Shown one piece after another: positions 43,870-51,665 of a stretch of 64,000 nt of DNA. A program made the position numbers and the translations under genes. Origin of the DNA: Muribaculaceae bacterium (GTDB taxonomy: Bacteria; Bacteroidota; Bacteroidia; Bacteroidales; Muribaculaceae). A model generated the notes under the pieces. The model did not search any database. It saw only the letters and a list, made by a program, of their open reading frames with translations, and was not told the origin of the DNA. Numbering within the stretch: position 1 is the first letter of the stretch; each line of letters starts with the position of its first letter. The stretch is from positions 62,001-126,000 of the forward strand of contig JAFYYG010000066.1 of the NCBI GenBank assembly GCA_017557625.1. Direction: 5' to 3'.

Positions 43870-44133
43870 TCATAACCCCCGAATTCCTGTCCCTTTTAAT
43901 GCCTTTTTAAGGTAAGGCTCTATCCACTCGTCATACTCCGCTGGCAGATTAAGAAAAGTGTTGCCATCAGTTACTTTTAACTCGCAACCACCAGCTATCA
44001 GGTGTGCCTTCTCTGGTTTGCACTGAAAGTAATACACCTCGCATCCGTCACTTTGGGCAACGAATATGGCTCTCTCGCAATCCAGCTCCTGTGCGAATTT
44101 GTCAGCAAGCTTCTGAAACAATGCTCTTTTCAT
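43870..44133 (-). CDS. Small hypothetical protein
   Basis: The ATG at 44133 is chosen because a promoter lies inside the longer open frame. The result is 87 residues (MKRALFQKLADKFAQELDCERAI and onward) with mixed alpha/beta pattern, several cysteines and no signal peptide or motif I recognise. It is flanked on both sides by copies of the TGCCGCAAA repeat. The short leader of about 8 nt fits Bacteroidota genes. Confidence 0.6.
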   Translation of the reverse strand: MKRALFQKLADKFAQELDCERAIFVAQSDGCEVYYFQCKPEKAHLIAGGCELKVTDGNTFLNLPAEYDEWIEPYLKKALKGTGIRGL

Positions 44134-44147
44134 AACTAAAATTTTGC

Positions 44148-44156
44148 GCAAAGGTA
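44148..44156 (-). promoter_or_regulatory. Promoter of the small gene at 43870
   Basis: On the minus strand TACCTTTGC is a perfect -7 element. TTTG at 44173-44176 is 16 nt upstream, slightly short of the usual spacing. Transcription would start about 8 nt before the ATG at 44133. Confidence 0.65.
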
Positions 44157-44339
44157 GTTGTTTTTTGACTTTCAAAAGGGACATCGGCTGTTTTTTACAT
44201 GCAGCAAGATTATTGAACGCAATTTTGCCGGAAACGTGTAATCCAAAGAACAAATAGTTGAAAAATGGGACAAAAAGTCACCAAAAACAAAGAGATGCAA
44301 CCAGCGATATTTGATTATCAATCAGTTGCCTCTCTTGTT

Positions 44340-44356
44340 TGGTGCGCCTGATAGGA
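44340..44356. repeat. 17-bp copy of the tRNA-Leu 3' end (candidate attachment site)
   Basis: TGGTGCGCCTGATAGGA is identical to 48252-48268, the 3' end of tRNA-Leu including its CCA. The copy is in the same orientation and 3.9 kb beyond the 3' end of the gene. That is the expected arrangement of the distal attachment site of an element integrated in a tRNA gene. Confidence 0.7.
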
Positions 44357-44462
44357 GTGAGAAGTTGCACAATAAAAAACAATAAGACATAACGACTATT
44401 CATTTTCAGGCATTTGTGGTAGCCCAAAATATCTTGTTGTGTCATAAGATATCATGAACTGT

Positions 44463-44490
44463 CAAAAAAGGGGGAGCGCACGCTCCCCCT
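44463..44490 (-). terminator. Terminator downstream of the DUF285 gene
   Basis: AGGGGGAGCG (44469-44478) and CGCTCCCCCT (44481-44490) form a perfect 10-bp stem. On the minus strand it is followed by TTTTTT. It lies about 190 nt after the stop of the gene at 44682. Confidence 0.85.
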
Positions 44491-44553
44491 GTGTCAAAGC
44501 CTAAGACTCACATTCTAGAGCGAAGCAGGAAAAGAAAGTGAGGTTATTTTTGA

Positions 44554-44610
44554 GACAGCGCGCCTTGAGCCACATCACATAGAATTTTTCTATCAAGGCG
44601 CGCGTCTGTC
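44554..44610. repeat. Imperfect long hairpin
   Basis: GACAGCGCGCCTTGA (44554-44568) pairs with TCAAGGCGCGCGTCTGTC (44593-44610) around a 24-nt loop with one small bulge. It is in the 3' region of the DUF285 transcript. It may stabilise the transcript or add termination. Confidence 0.55.
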
Positions 44611-44681
44611 AAGTTCGCCCATTTAATGGGTGCAGTGTGGAGAGTGTAGTGTATAATGATTATGATTATGATTGCAATATA

Positions 44682-47600
44682 TTACTTACCAGTAAACAAT
44701 CCAGGCCAATCCTTGCCACCATCTATATGCGCGGCATACCCATGAGGGGAGCAGTAGTAATATAATGGATTACCATAATTATCATAACCATTATTACTGC
44801 CTACTTTTGTTCCTTGACCACCACGGAGGTTATTGCACCCCTCGAACATCCAAATAGAATAAGACACATAATTCCAATTGCCGGCATAAATAGTCGTCAA
44901 CGAGGAGCAACCTTCGAACATATAATTCATATTCGTCACATTTGAGGTGTCAAAACTGCTCAAATCAAGGCTCGTCAACGAGGAGCAACCATTGAACATA
45001 CTATACATACTCGTAACATTTGAGGTGTCAAAACTGCTCAAGTCAAGGCTCGTCAGGGATGTGCAATTATAGAACATACTACCCATATTCGTCACATTTG
45101 AGGTGTCAAAGTTGCTCAAGTCTAGGCTCGTCAGGGAGGTGCAATTATAGAACATGTCAGACATACCCGTCACATTTGAGGTGTCAAAACTGCTCAAGTC
45201 AAGGCTCGTCAACGAGGAGCAACCACTGAACATCCAATTCATACCCGTCACCTTTGATGTGTCAAAGTTGCTCAAGTCTAGGCTCGTCAACGAGGTGCAA
45301 CTAGAGAACATCCAACTCATACTACCAGTCACCTTTGATGTGTCAAAGTTGCTCAAGTCTAGGCTCGTCAACGAGGAGCAACCATTGAACATACTATACA
45401 TACTCGTCACCTTTGATGTGTCAAAACTGCTCAAGTCAAGGCTCGTCAACGAGGAGCAACCACTGAACATCCAATTCATACTCGTAACATTTGAGGTGTC
45501 AAAACTGCTCAAGTCAAGGCTCGTCAACGAGGTGCAAATATAGAACATGTCAGACATATTCGTCACATTTGAGGTGTCAAAGCTGCTCAAGTCAAGGCTC
45601 GTCAAGGATTCGCATTCACGGAACATACAATACATACTCGTCACATTTGAGGTGTCGAAGCTGCTCAAGTCAAGGCTCGTCAAGGATCTGCAATAAATGA
45701 ACATTTGGTTCATATCCGTAACCTTTGAGGTGTCGAAGCTGCTCAAGTCAAGGCTCGTCAACGAGTTGCAACCACAGAACATACAATGCATATCCGTCAC
45801 ATTTGAGGTGTTGAGATAACATAGATTCTCTATGGTTTTTAAATTGCACCAGAACCAATAAGCTGTGCTTGATGGTTTGTAGTCATAAAAAGACTCATCA
45901 AAGATGACTTTAGCTATGGTACCGTCCCATATCCATTCAGGATAGTCATTGTTATCTCCAGTATATTTTTCTTTAACCCGATAAACAGTACCTTCTCTTT
46001 CACCTTGTTTGTCATCATAGTAAAATGTCAATGTGCTGTCTTTCAGCACTGCATAGGCAGCTTTCCCCAAATCATACGTCTCGTTGCTATAATAATAATC
46101 GTCATCAACTTTAAGATATGTCCTGTATTCATATCTGCAAGTGTCGCAATCAAGGGCATCTAAATTTCCCTCAATGACATATTGTTCTATTAGGTCACCA
46201 TAGTTGCTCACTTGCACATCTTCGATAGATGACTGGTTGAATGGCACATGGGTTTCCTCTCCTGTGGCTTTTTTCTTGAACCAGAAGCCAGCCTCTAAAC
46301 CGCTGTCTCCGCTGTCACCGCTCTTGAGAGATGGCGCTTCTTGAAGATGCAGCAGAAGAGCTAAATTAGGGTCAATCCTCAATGCTCCCCGTGGGTGATT
46401 GCCTCGGGGTTTTACTGCTTTGGGGGCTTGGTATATGACATCATCCATTGCTCTCATACTATATTTCCCTGTGACGTTTCCCATGGTATATTCTATTGAA
46501 CGTTGATGCTTTGTGTTCTCTTCAATTGCCTTAAAGGCTTTTTCAGATGTCGCACCATTATAAAATCTAGGAATAAATTCTTTCAGATAGCCTAAAGGTA
46601 TTGCTCCATTAATAGAAGCATTAGCTCCATAAAAGTCAGCAGCGTTAGCTTCGTCAGCAAGATATTTAATAACCGAAGTGTTTGTGTAAGCATGGCACAT
46701 TATTGTCCACAGAATCGTTTTTGACAAATCCTTGGGAAAAGATCCCTTAATTTTGTTGAGGTTTGGTATTACACCATACTCCTTTTTACCGTTCCCGTTT
46801 TTTATAATTGCAAAAGAATAACATTTCTTGCCATAGATTTCGTCTAATATGGAATCTGTTTGTTCTTTAAACATAGGCAATACAATTTCTCCTGACTTAG
46901 TGCCGTGACAATCAAGAACCACAATATCGTAGTTGGAGAAGTTGCTCAACGAAGGTAGAGTACAGTTTCTACCTTTTATAGCATTAAAACTAATCTTGTT
47001 TTTATTTGCTATTTTTTGAACTGAATCGCATACACTCAAGCTGTGATTCCATGGAGCCCAAACTAAAATATTACGACGAGTAAGTATGCGCTGCCTAACA
47101 GTTGTTGAAGCATTATAAGTGGCATTATTATTAATATCTAATGTGTCTTTTCCTGATTTGCCCATCAATGCTGGTGCTTTATCAACATCCGGATCTCCTA
47201 ATGCAGCCTCGATATCAGCAATCACTTGGTTCATCACTTCATCGTCAACGTGTCCATCGGGAGAGTCGCTTAAGGCATAAGTTCCGTTTAAATCAAGATG
47301 AATCGGCCTGCCGTCTCGTGTTTTCACAAACAGCACGCCGTCTTCGATTGTGGTAGTGATTCTGTTGCCATATTTAGTTAGGTACTGAATAATCTGGTCG
47401 TAGGTGGCATCGGGATTGTTGTCAAGATAAGTATCAACGTCCTCAAAAACGGTCCAATAGTCATTGTCATACTCATCCGACACATTATTCAGCAATTCGT
47501 TATAAACTGCTGTGATATCATAAGCAGTTATCACACCGTCACCATTTACGTCTCCATTCACTAGTTGACTTGTGTCATTGTTTAGAAGGTAGTCGTAAAG

Positions 47601-47711
47601 AGCCGTTATGTCAGCTGCCGTGACCTCTCCATCACCATTCACGTCAGCATATCTGGCATCTACAGAAAATGCAGCCAATAAGAATAAAATAAGAAGCAAT
47701 GATTTTTTCAT
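44682..47711 (-). CDS. Dockerin-like, caspase-like and DUF285-repeat (BspA-type) surface protein
   Basis: This 1,009-residue exported protein has a signal peptide (MKKSLLLILFLLAAFSVDA), then two dockerin-like EF-hand repeats (DVNGDGEVTAADITALYDYLL, DVNGDGVITAYDITAVYNELL; about 22-76). A helical linker leads to a domain (about 200-430) with YDIVVLDCHGTKSG (His269) and ILWTIMCHAYTNTS (Cys339), the His/Cys layout of clan CD peptidases such as gingipain, caspase or CHAT domains. After a beta-rich region come eleven near-identical 26-residue DUF285 repeats (SLTSLDLSSFDTSNVTSMY type) and a closing cap. DUF285/BspA repeats mediate surface adhesion. Peptidase activity is inferred from two motifs only. 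A small gene lies 12 nt upstream in the same operon. It sits inside the tRNA-Leu island. Confidence 0.85.
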   Translation of the reverse strand: MKKSLLLILFLLAAFSVDARYADVNGDGEVTAADITALYDYLLNNDTSQLVNGDVNGDGVITAYDITAVYNELLNNVSDEYDNDYWTVFEDVDTYLDNNPDATYDQIIQYLTKYGNRITTTIEDGVLFVKTRDGRPIHLDLNGTYALSDSPDGHVDDEVMNQVIADIEAALGDPDVDKAPALMGKSGKDTLDINNNATYNASTTVRQRILTRRNILVWAPWNHSLSVCDSVQKIANKNKISFNAIKGRNCTLPSLSNFSNYDIVVLDCHGTKSGEIVLPMFKEQTDSILDEIYGKKCYSFAIIKNGNGKKEYGVIPNLNKIKGSFPKDLSKTILWTIMCHAYTNTSVIKYLADEANAADFYGANASINGAIPLGYLKEFIPRFYNGATSEKAFKAIEENTKHQRSIEYTMGNVTGKYSMRAMDDVIYQAPKAVKPRGNHPRGALRIDPNLALLLHLQEAPSLKSGDSGDSGLEAGFWFKKKATGEETHVPFNQSSIEDVQVSNYGDLIEQYVIEGNLDALDCDTCRYEYRTYLKVDDDYYYSNETYDLGKAAYAVLKDSTLTFYYDDKQGEREGTVYRVKEKYTGDNNDYPEWIWDGTIAKVIFDESFYDYKPSSTAYWFWCNLKTIENLCYLNTSNVTDMHCMFCGCNSLTSLDLSSFDTSKVTDMNQMFIYCRSLTSLDLSSFDTSNVTSMYCMFRECESLTSLDLSSFDTSNVTNMSDMFYICTSLTSLDLSSFDTSNVTSMNWMFSGCSSLTSLDLSSFDTSKVTSMYSMFNGCSSLTSLDLSNFDTSKVTGSMSWMFSSCTSLTSLDLSNFDTSKVTGMNWMFSGCSSLTSLDLSSFDTSNVTGMSDMFYNCTSLTSLDLSNFDTSNVTNMGSMFYNCTSLTSLDLSSFDTSNVTSMYSMFNGCSSLTSLDLSSFDTSNVTNMNYMFEGCSSLTTIYAGNWNYVSYSIWMFEGCNNLRGGQGTKVGSNNGYDNYGNPLYYYCSPHGYAAHIDGGKDWPGLFTGK
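44890..45800. repeat. 78-bp tandem repeats inside the DUF285 gene
   Basis: The word CTCGTCA recurs every 78 bp (for example 44971 and 45049) with long stretches of identity between units, giving eleven 26-residue repeats. One unit is 81 bp (27 residues). High identity at DNA level implies recent expansion or gene conversion and likely copy-number variation between strains. Confidence 0.92.
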
Positions 47712-47723
47712 ATTATAAAGTTT

Positions 47724-47981
47724 TTATAGATTATACATTTCAGCTAGTTCCGAGTAGAAGTTGATTAACGAGTTACGGAGTTCCATATCGACATATGGAA
47801 TTTCGCCATGCTGTAGCAGACGGATACATTCCGAGAGATATTCGGTTGGCTCTGTCAACACATTTACTTGAGTTTTTAATTCGTTCTTAAGAATACATTT
47901 AATGCCGGCCTCATCAAGACGCTCCTTGATATCTATGGCATTTATTTCGTTATCAAAAAAGTTCAAAAGCTTAGGTTCCAT
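47724..47981 (-). CDS. Small hypothetical protein upstream of the DUF285 gene
   Basis: This 85-residue cytosolic protein has an alpha/beta pattern (IDIKERLDEAGIKCILKNE, YLSECIRLLQHG) loosely like DUF2007-type small domains. That resemblance is weak. It lies 12 nt before the DUF285 gene, behind a strong promoter at 48053-48085, so it is the first gene of a two-gene operon. Function unknown. Confidence 0.6.
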   Translation of the reverse strand: MEPKLLNFFDNEINAIDIKERLDEAGIKCILKNELKTQVNVLTEPTEYLSECIRLLQHGEIPYVDMELRNSLINFYSELAEMYNL

Positions 47982-48052
47982 AGTAACGATTATTTTGAGA
48001 TTATGATTTTGTGTTATTGGTTATAATGAAGGTGGAATAATCTATTGAATTG

Positions 48053-48085
48053 CAAAGATACTTATAATATTTGTAATCACACAAA
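48053..48085 (-). promoter_or_regulatory. Promoter of the island operon
   Basis: On the minus strand TTTG (48082-48085), 21 nt, TATCTTTG (48053-48060, followed by C) is an excellent Bacteroides promoter. Confidence 0.8.
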
Positions 48086-48207
48086 TAAAATCACAAATTC
48101 AGAACAATAATATTATTGAGGCAAAAGATGAAACCATGCTGGTTCGTTCCAAATATCGGCTAATTATGAATAAATCACAATAATAAGGAAAAGCACAAGG
48201 GGTAAAC

Positions 48208-48242
48208 GAAAAAATATCCCACTGATTTTTCAGCGGGATATT
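48208..48242 (-). terminator. Terminator of tRNA-Leu
   Basis: AATATCCCACTGA (48213-48225) pairs with TCAGCGGGATATT (48230-48242). On the minus strand a TTTTTT run follows. It lies directly downstream of the tRNA. Confidence 0.82.
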
Positions 48243-48251
48243 TGCTTTTTA

Positions 48252-48336
48252 TGGTGCGCCTGATAGGACTCGAACCTACACAACTTGCGTTACTAGATCC
48301 TAAGTCTAGCGCGTCTACCAATTTCGCCACAGGCGC
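48252..48336 (-). tRNA. tRNA-Leu (anticodon UAG)
   Basis: The minus strand folds as a class II tRNA. The acceptor is GCGCCTG/CAGGCGC with discriminator A and encoded CCA. The D arm is TGGCGAAATTGGTAGACGC and the anticodon loop CTTAGGA. A long variable arm (TAACGCAAGTTGT) and T loop GTTCGAGTCC complete it. The long variable arm and UAG anticodon identify leucine. TACCTTTG at 48405-48412 is its promoter. Its 3' end is duplicated at 44340. Confidence 0.95.
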
Positions 48337-48404
48337 AGGCTTGAGTGTAGAAAACTCAACAATTCCACTGCGAGCCAAGTGCTCGCTTTTTGAAATTGCG
48401 GGTG

Positions 48405-48412
48405 CAAAGGTA
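48405..48412 (-). promoter_or_regulatory. tRNA-Leu promoter element
   Basis: On the minus strand TACCTTTG (then CAC) is a perfect -7 element about 70 nt upstream of the mature tRNA. Confidence 0.6.
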
Positions 48413-48455
48413 GTGATTTTTTCCTAATACGCCAAGAAATCGTTGTTTTTTTTAG

Positions 48456-48858
48456 TAAAATGCTCACGCTCGCAAGGCATTGAGCAAGCTCAGCTTTGAT
48501 TCACTTAATCAAACAAAAACAACAAAGAAAAACAAAGTCAACATTTTTTGTTATTCTTGTCTGCTTTTGTTGATTTTGTTTGATATCCTTGGTGCAGTTG
48601 ATTCGCATTATTGGATAAAATGCTCACGCTCTGCTATTTCTAAGGAGTCATGGAGTAGCGGAGTAATCAAACTCCAAAACTCCTTAACTCCGTAGATAAG
48701 AGACTGCGGCGTAGCTCAGCTTTGGATAAATCAGGCTGCGGTTCAGAAATCTCAAACAAGTTTGGACTTTCATTCACCTTGCACTGATTTTGTCTCGCTT
48801 AGTTGCATTTTTAGATAAAATGCTCACGCTCGCAAGGCTTTGAGCAAGCTCAGCTTTG
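48456..48858. repeat. Dispersed 43-bp repeat, two full copies and one partial
   Basis: TAAAATGCTCACGCTCGCAA ... GAGCAAGCTCAGCTTTG occurs at 48456-48498 and 48816-48858, differing at about one position. A truncated copy (ATAAAATGCTCACGCTC) is at 48615-48632 and a right-end piece (GTAGCTCAGCTTTGGATAAA) near 48710. Within each copy GCTCACGCTC and GAGCAAGCTC allow a small hairpin. Confidence 0.75.
48508..48584. repeat. 77-bp inverted-repeat element, copy 2
   Basis: The left end ATCAAACAAAAACAACAA (48508-48525) is identical to copy 1 at 207. The right end TTGTTGATTTTGTTTGAT (48567-48584) is its complement at 17 of 18 positions. The middle differs from copy 1. Confidence 0.65.
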
Positions 48859-49139
48859 TCTCGCTTAGTAGCATTTTTGTTTATTTTTGAAAAAAGTTTG
48901 GTTTTTGTGAAATTTTTTGCCCCTTTGTTGCGTCTAATACATAAAAATTCAAGATTCTAAAGTTTTAAAACTTTATAAGCTTGAAGGTGAGAGGTTAGAG
49001 GTGAGAGGTGAGAGTGGAGTGCCCAATCTCCGATAAACGAAGATTTATAAACTATAAACAGTGAGCAGGTTAACAACTTGCGAAACTTGAATGAAAATTA
49101 AAATAGTTCAAAAACCGCTTATAATTCAGTAATTATAAC

Positions 49140-49148
49140 TACTTTTGC
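49140..49148 (+). promoter_or_regulatory. Promoter element of the M13 peptidase gene
   Basis: TACTTTTGC fits the -7 consensus. It predicts a leader of roughly 210 nt that includes the block shared with 270-330. Confidence 0.55.
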
Positions 49149-49257
49149 AAAGAATTGAGAACAAGTGTCATTCAAAGTTGGCTTTAGACATACTGACATA
49201 CAAAACAAACTGTCATAACTTGTCTTTATGTCTGTTTGTTTAAAAAACACGGGGCGA

Positions 49258-49330
49258 AGCAAAATAATTTCTTTGTTGAGTTTGTCTGATTATAAAGCGG
49301 AAAAAACATAATCGCTGAACAGTAACGAGA
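49258..49330 (+). repeat. Leader block shared with the gene at 338
   Basis: TTTCTTTGTTGAGTTTGTCT, then GCGGAAAAAACATAATCGCTGA and ACAGTAACGAGAACAAC align with TTCTTTGTTGAATTTGTTTG, GTGGAAAAAACAAGATCACTGA and TAGTTACAAACAAT at 270-330. Both copies lie 30-60 nt before a start codon. It may be a shared regulatory leader or the edge of a decayed mobile element. Confidence 0.6.
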
Positions 49331-49367
49331 ACAACCATATATTAACTTATTATAAACAACTATTTTT

Positions 49368-51395
49368 ATGACAAGACTAAAGAAAATCTTGGTTCTGGCG
49401 GTGGCTTTGCTGCCATTGATGAGCGTGAGTGCCCAGAACGAGAAGCACGGTCTGAACCGTGCCGACATGGATTTAACAGTGAATCCAGGTGACGATTTTT
49501 ATCAGTATGCCGGTGGCGGCTGGATGAAGGCCAACCCTCTGAAGCCCGAGTATTCCAGCTATGGCGTGTTTAACGAACTTGCAGAGAAGAACCGCGACCA
49601 GCTCAAGGAGCTCTTCGACAACCTCGCCAACGAGCATCACGCCAAGGGCAGCAACGGTCAGAAGGTTACCGACCTCTATGCCCTTGCTATGGACAGTGTG
49701 CGCCTCAACGCTGAGGGCACTCAACCCATCCAGCAGGACCTTGCCGACCTGGCGAGCTTCAACCGCGCCACATTAACCGAGTTCATCGCCTATCAGCACA
49801 TGTACCTGGGCAATCCGTTCTTCGGGATTGGTGTGGAGGCCGACCTTGCCAACAGCGCCATCAACACCATGTACCTGAGCGCTGGCTCTATGAGTCTGCC
49901 CGACCGCGACTACTACCTCAAGACCGATGCCGACAGCAAGAAAATCCAACAACAATATCGTGACTATCTCACCAAGATGTTCATGCTCGCCGGATACAAG
50001 AAGAAAGACGCACAGCGTGCCACTAAGACTATCTATGACATTGAGTATAAGTTTGCCGAGGCAAGCATGACCCGTGCCGAACAGCGCGACATCTCCAAAC
50101 TCTACAACCCACGTACCATCGAACAGTTGCAGGCTGACTATCCCGTTATTAACTGGGCTCGCTATTTCGAGCTGATGGGCGTTAAGAACATCAGTACCGT
50201 GATTCTTGAGCAACCTAAGGTGATGGCTGTTGCCAACGACCTGATGACCAACCTCAAAGATCAGGAAATCAAGGACTATGTGGCAGGCATGATTATCACT
50301 GGAGCTTCAAACTACCTCAGCGACGAGGTGGGTGAGACCAGCTTCGACTTCTACGGCCGCACCCTTAGCGGTCAGCAGGAGCGCCGCGCTCGCTGGAAAC
50401 GCGCCATGAACATCCCTAACGGTGTGGTTGGCGAGGCCGTAGGTCAGCTCTATGTGGACAAGTATTTTGCCGGTGACAGCAAGGACAAGATGGTGAAGCT
50501 CATCAATGATCTTCGCAAGGCCCTCGCCGAGCGCATCGCAGGTCTCGACTGGATGAGCGACCAGACTAAGGTCAACGCACTCGTGAAGCTCAACTCCTTC
50601 ACAGTGAAGGTGGGCTATCCCGACAAGTGGAAAGACTACAGCGCACTGACTATCGACCCCAGCAAGACCCTCTACGACAATATGAAGGCCGCTTCGCTGT
50701 GGGCAACCAAGCGCAACCTTGAGAAATATGGCAAGGCTGTTGACCGTGAGGAATGGGGTATGACACCACAAACCGTGAATGCCTACTACAACCCTCTGAA
50801 CAACGAGATAGTGTTCCCCGCAGCCATCCTGCAAGCTCCGTTCTTTGACCCCAAGGCTGACGATGCCACCAACTATGGCGCTATCGGCGTGGTGATAGGC
50901 CACGAGATGACTCACGGCTTTGACGACCAGGGCCGCACCTTCGACTATCAGGGCAACATGGTTGACTGGTGGACCGAAGAGGATGCCGAGAAATTCAACG
51001 CCGCCGCCGAGAAGCTCGCCGAGCAGTTCGACGCAATCGACCTGGGCAATGGAGAGCACGCCAACGGCCACCTCACCCTCGGTGAGAACATCGCCGACCA
51101 GGGCGGACTTCGCATCGCCTACGATGCCTTCATGAAGACTCCACAGGCTCAGGCAGGTGAGAAGATCGACGGTTTCACCCCCGAGCAGCGCTTCTACCTG
51201 AGCTATGGCCGCATCTGGGCCGAGAACATCACCCCCGAGGCAGCCTATATGCAGACCAAGAGCGACCCGCACTCACTTGGCGAGTACCGCGTGAACGCCA
51301 CCCTGCGCAACATCGACACCTTCTTCAAGGCCTTCGACATCAAGCCCGGTGCCAAGATGTGGCTCGACGAGCAAGACCGCACAATAATCTGGTAA
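49368..51395 (+). CDS. M13 family (neprilysin/PepO-type) metallopeptidase
   Basis: This 675-residue protein has a signal peptide (MTRLKKILVLAVALLPLMSVSAQ). The M13 hallmarks are complete: VNAYYNPLNNEIVFPA for substrate-backbone binding, VIGHEMTHGFDDQGRTFD with zinc ligands His512 and His516, GENIADQGGLRIA with the third ligand Glu573, and the C-terminal Trp (RTIIW) typical of the family. It should cleave short peptides on the amino side of hydrophobic residues in the periplasm or at the surface. Length is normal. The gene is monocistronic, with a long leader and a terminator hairpin after the stop. Confidence 0.95.
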   Translation: MTRLKKILVLAVALLPLMSVSAQNEKHGLNRADMDLTVNPGDDFYQYAGGGWMKANPLKPEYSSYGVFNELAEKNRDQLKELFDNLANEHHAKGSNGQKVTDLYALAMDSVRLNAEGTQPIQQDLADLASFNRATLTEFIAYQHMYLGNPFFGIGVEADLANSAINTMYLSAGSMSLPDRDYYLKTDADSKKIQQQYRDYLTKMFMLAGYKKKDAQRATKTIYDIEYKFAEASMTRAEQRDISKLYNPRTIEQLQADYPVINWARYFELMGVKNISTVILEQPKVMAVANDLMTNLKDQEIKDYVAGMIITGASNYLSDEVGETSFDFYGRTLSGQQERRARWKRAMNIPNGVVGEAVGQLYVDKYFAGDSKDKMVKLINDLRKALAERIAGLDWMSDQTKVNALVKLNSFTVKVGYPDKWKDYSALTIDPSKTLYDNMKAASLWATKRNLEKYGKAVDREEWGMTPQTVNAYYNPLNNEIVFPAAILQAPFFDPKADDATNYGAIGVVIGHEMTHGFDDQGRTFDYQGNMVDWWTEEDAEKFNAAAEKLAEQFDAIDLGNGEHANGHLTLGENIADQGGLRIAYDAFMKTPQAQAGEKIDGFTPEQRFYLSYGRIWAENITPEAAYMQTKSDPHSLGEYRVNATLRNIDTFFKAFDIKPGAKMWLDEQDRTIIW

Positions 51396-51430
51396 AGATA
51401 GGAGTGGATAGGAATAGTTAGGAATTAACC
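51395..51430. repeat. GGAGTGG/GGAAT microrepeat, copy 1
   Basis: ATAGGAGTGGATAGGAATAG followed by TTAGGAATTAAC directly after the M13 stop. Related tracts follow the genes ending at 53458 (53480-53520) and 61170 (61225-61262). Confidence 0.5.
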
Positions 51431-51471
51431 TCTCAATCCCTATCTCTAACCCTTTTTCATCTATATGATAT

Positions 51472-51499
51472 AGCCACCGCTCAGTGATGGGCGGTGGCT
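51472..51499 (+). terminator. Terminator hairpin after the M13 gene
   Basis: AGCCACCGC (51472-51480) and GCGGTGGCT (51491-51499) form a 9-bp stem, followed by GTTGTTT. Confidence 0.7.
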
Positions 51500-51605
51500 G
51501 TTGTTTCAAGCCCCAGATGTACTCTAAATCCTATAATAAATCACATAATTCCTATAACTTGTCATATCATCACATGTAATTCTTGACAAATTGCGAAAAA
51601 ATCTA

Positions 51606-51614
51606 TAACTTTGC
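51606..51614 (+). promoter_or_regulatory. Promoter of the C39-like peptidase gene
   Basis: TAACTTTGC is a perfect -7 element. TTGAC at 51583-51587 lies at the right distance for the upstream element. Confidence 0.7.
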
Positions 51615-51665
51615 AAGTGTAAAAATCACAGAAAATCAAAGTTAAACCTTTTTAATTATAGAATT

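Larger units (their letters stand above)
44134..44681. other. 548-bp gene-free region at the left border of a tRNA-linked island
   Basis: It contains the promoter of the small gene, a decayed hairpin repeat, the 17-bp copy of the tRNA-Leu 3' end (44340-44356), a minus-strand terminator (44463-44490) and a large imperfect hairpin (44554-44610). No integrase or other gene is visible. Confidence 0.55.
48337..49367. other. 1,031-bp gene-free region rich in repeats
   Basis: In order it contains the tRNA-Leu promoter, two full and one partial copy of a TGCTCACGCTCGCAAGGC element, the second 80-bp-type inverted-repeat element, a GA-rich tract (48980-49018), a TACTTTTGC promoter at 49140 and a leader block shared with the gene at 338. 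No open frame shows coding character. Confidence 0.6.

Noticed and set aside
44340..44356. Second tRNA-Leu gene
   Set aside because: Only 17 bp of the 3' end are present and the sequence diverges immediately, so it cannot fold as a tRNA.
44890..45800. CRISPR or intergenic satellite
   Set aside because: The 78-bp units are in frame inside the DUF285 gene and encode 26-residue repeats.
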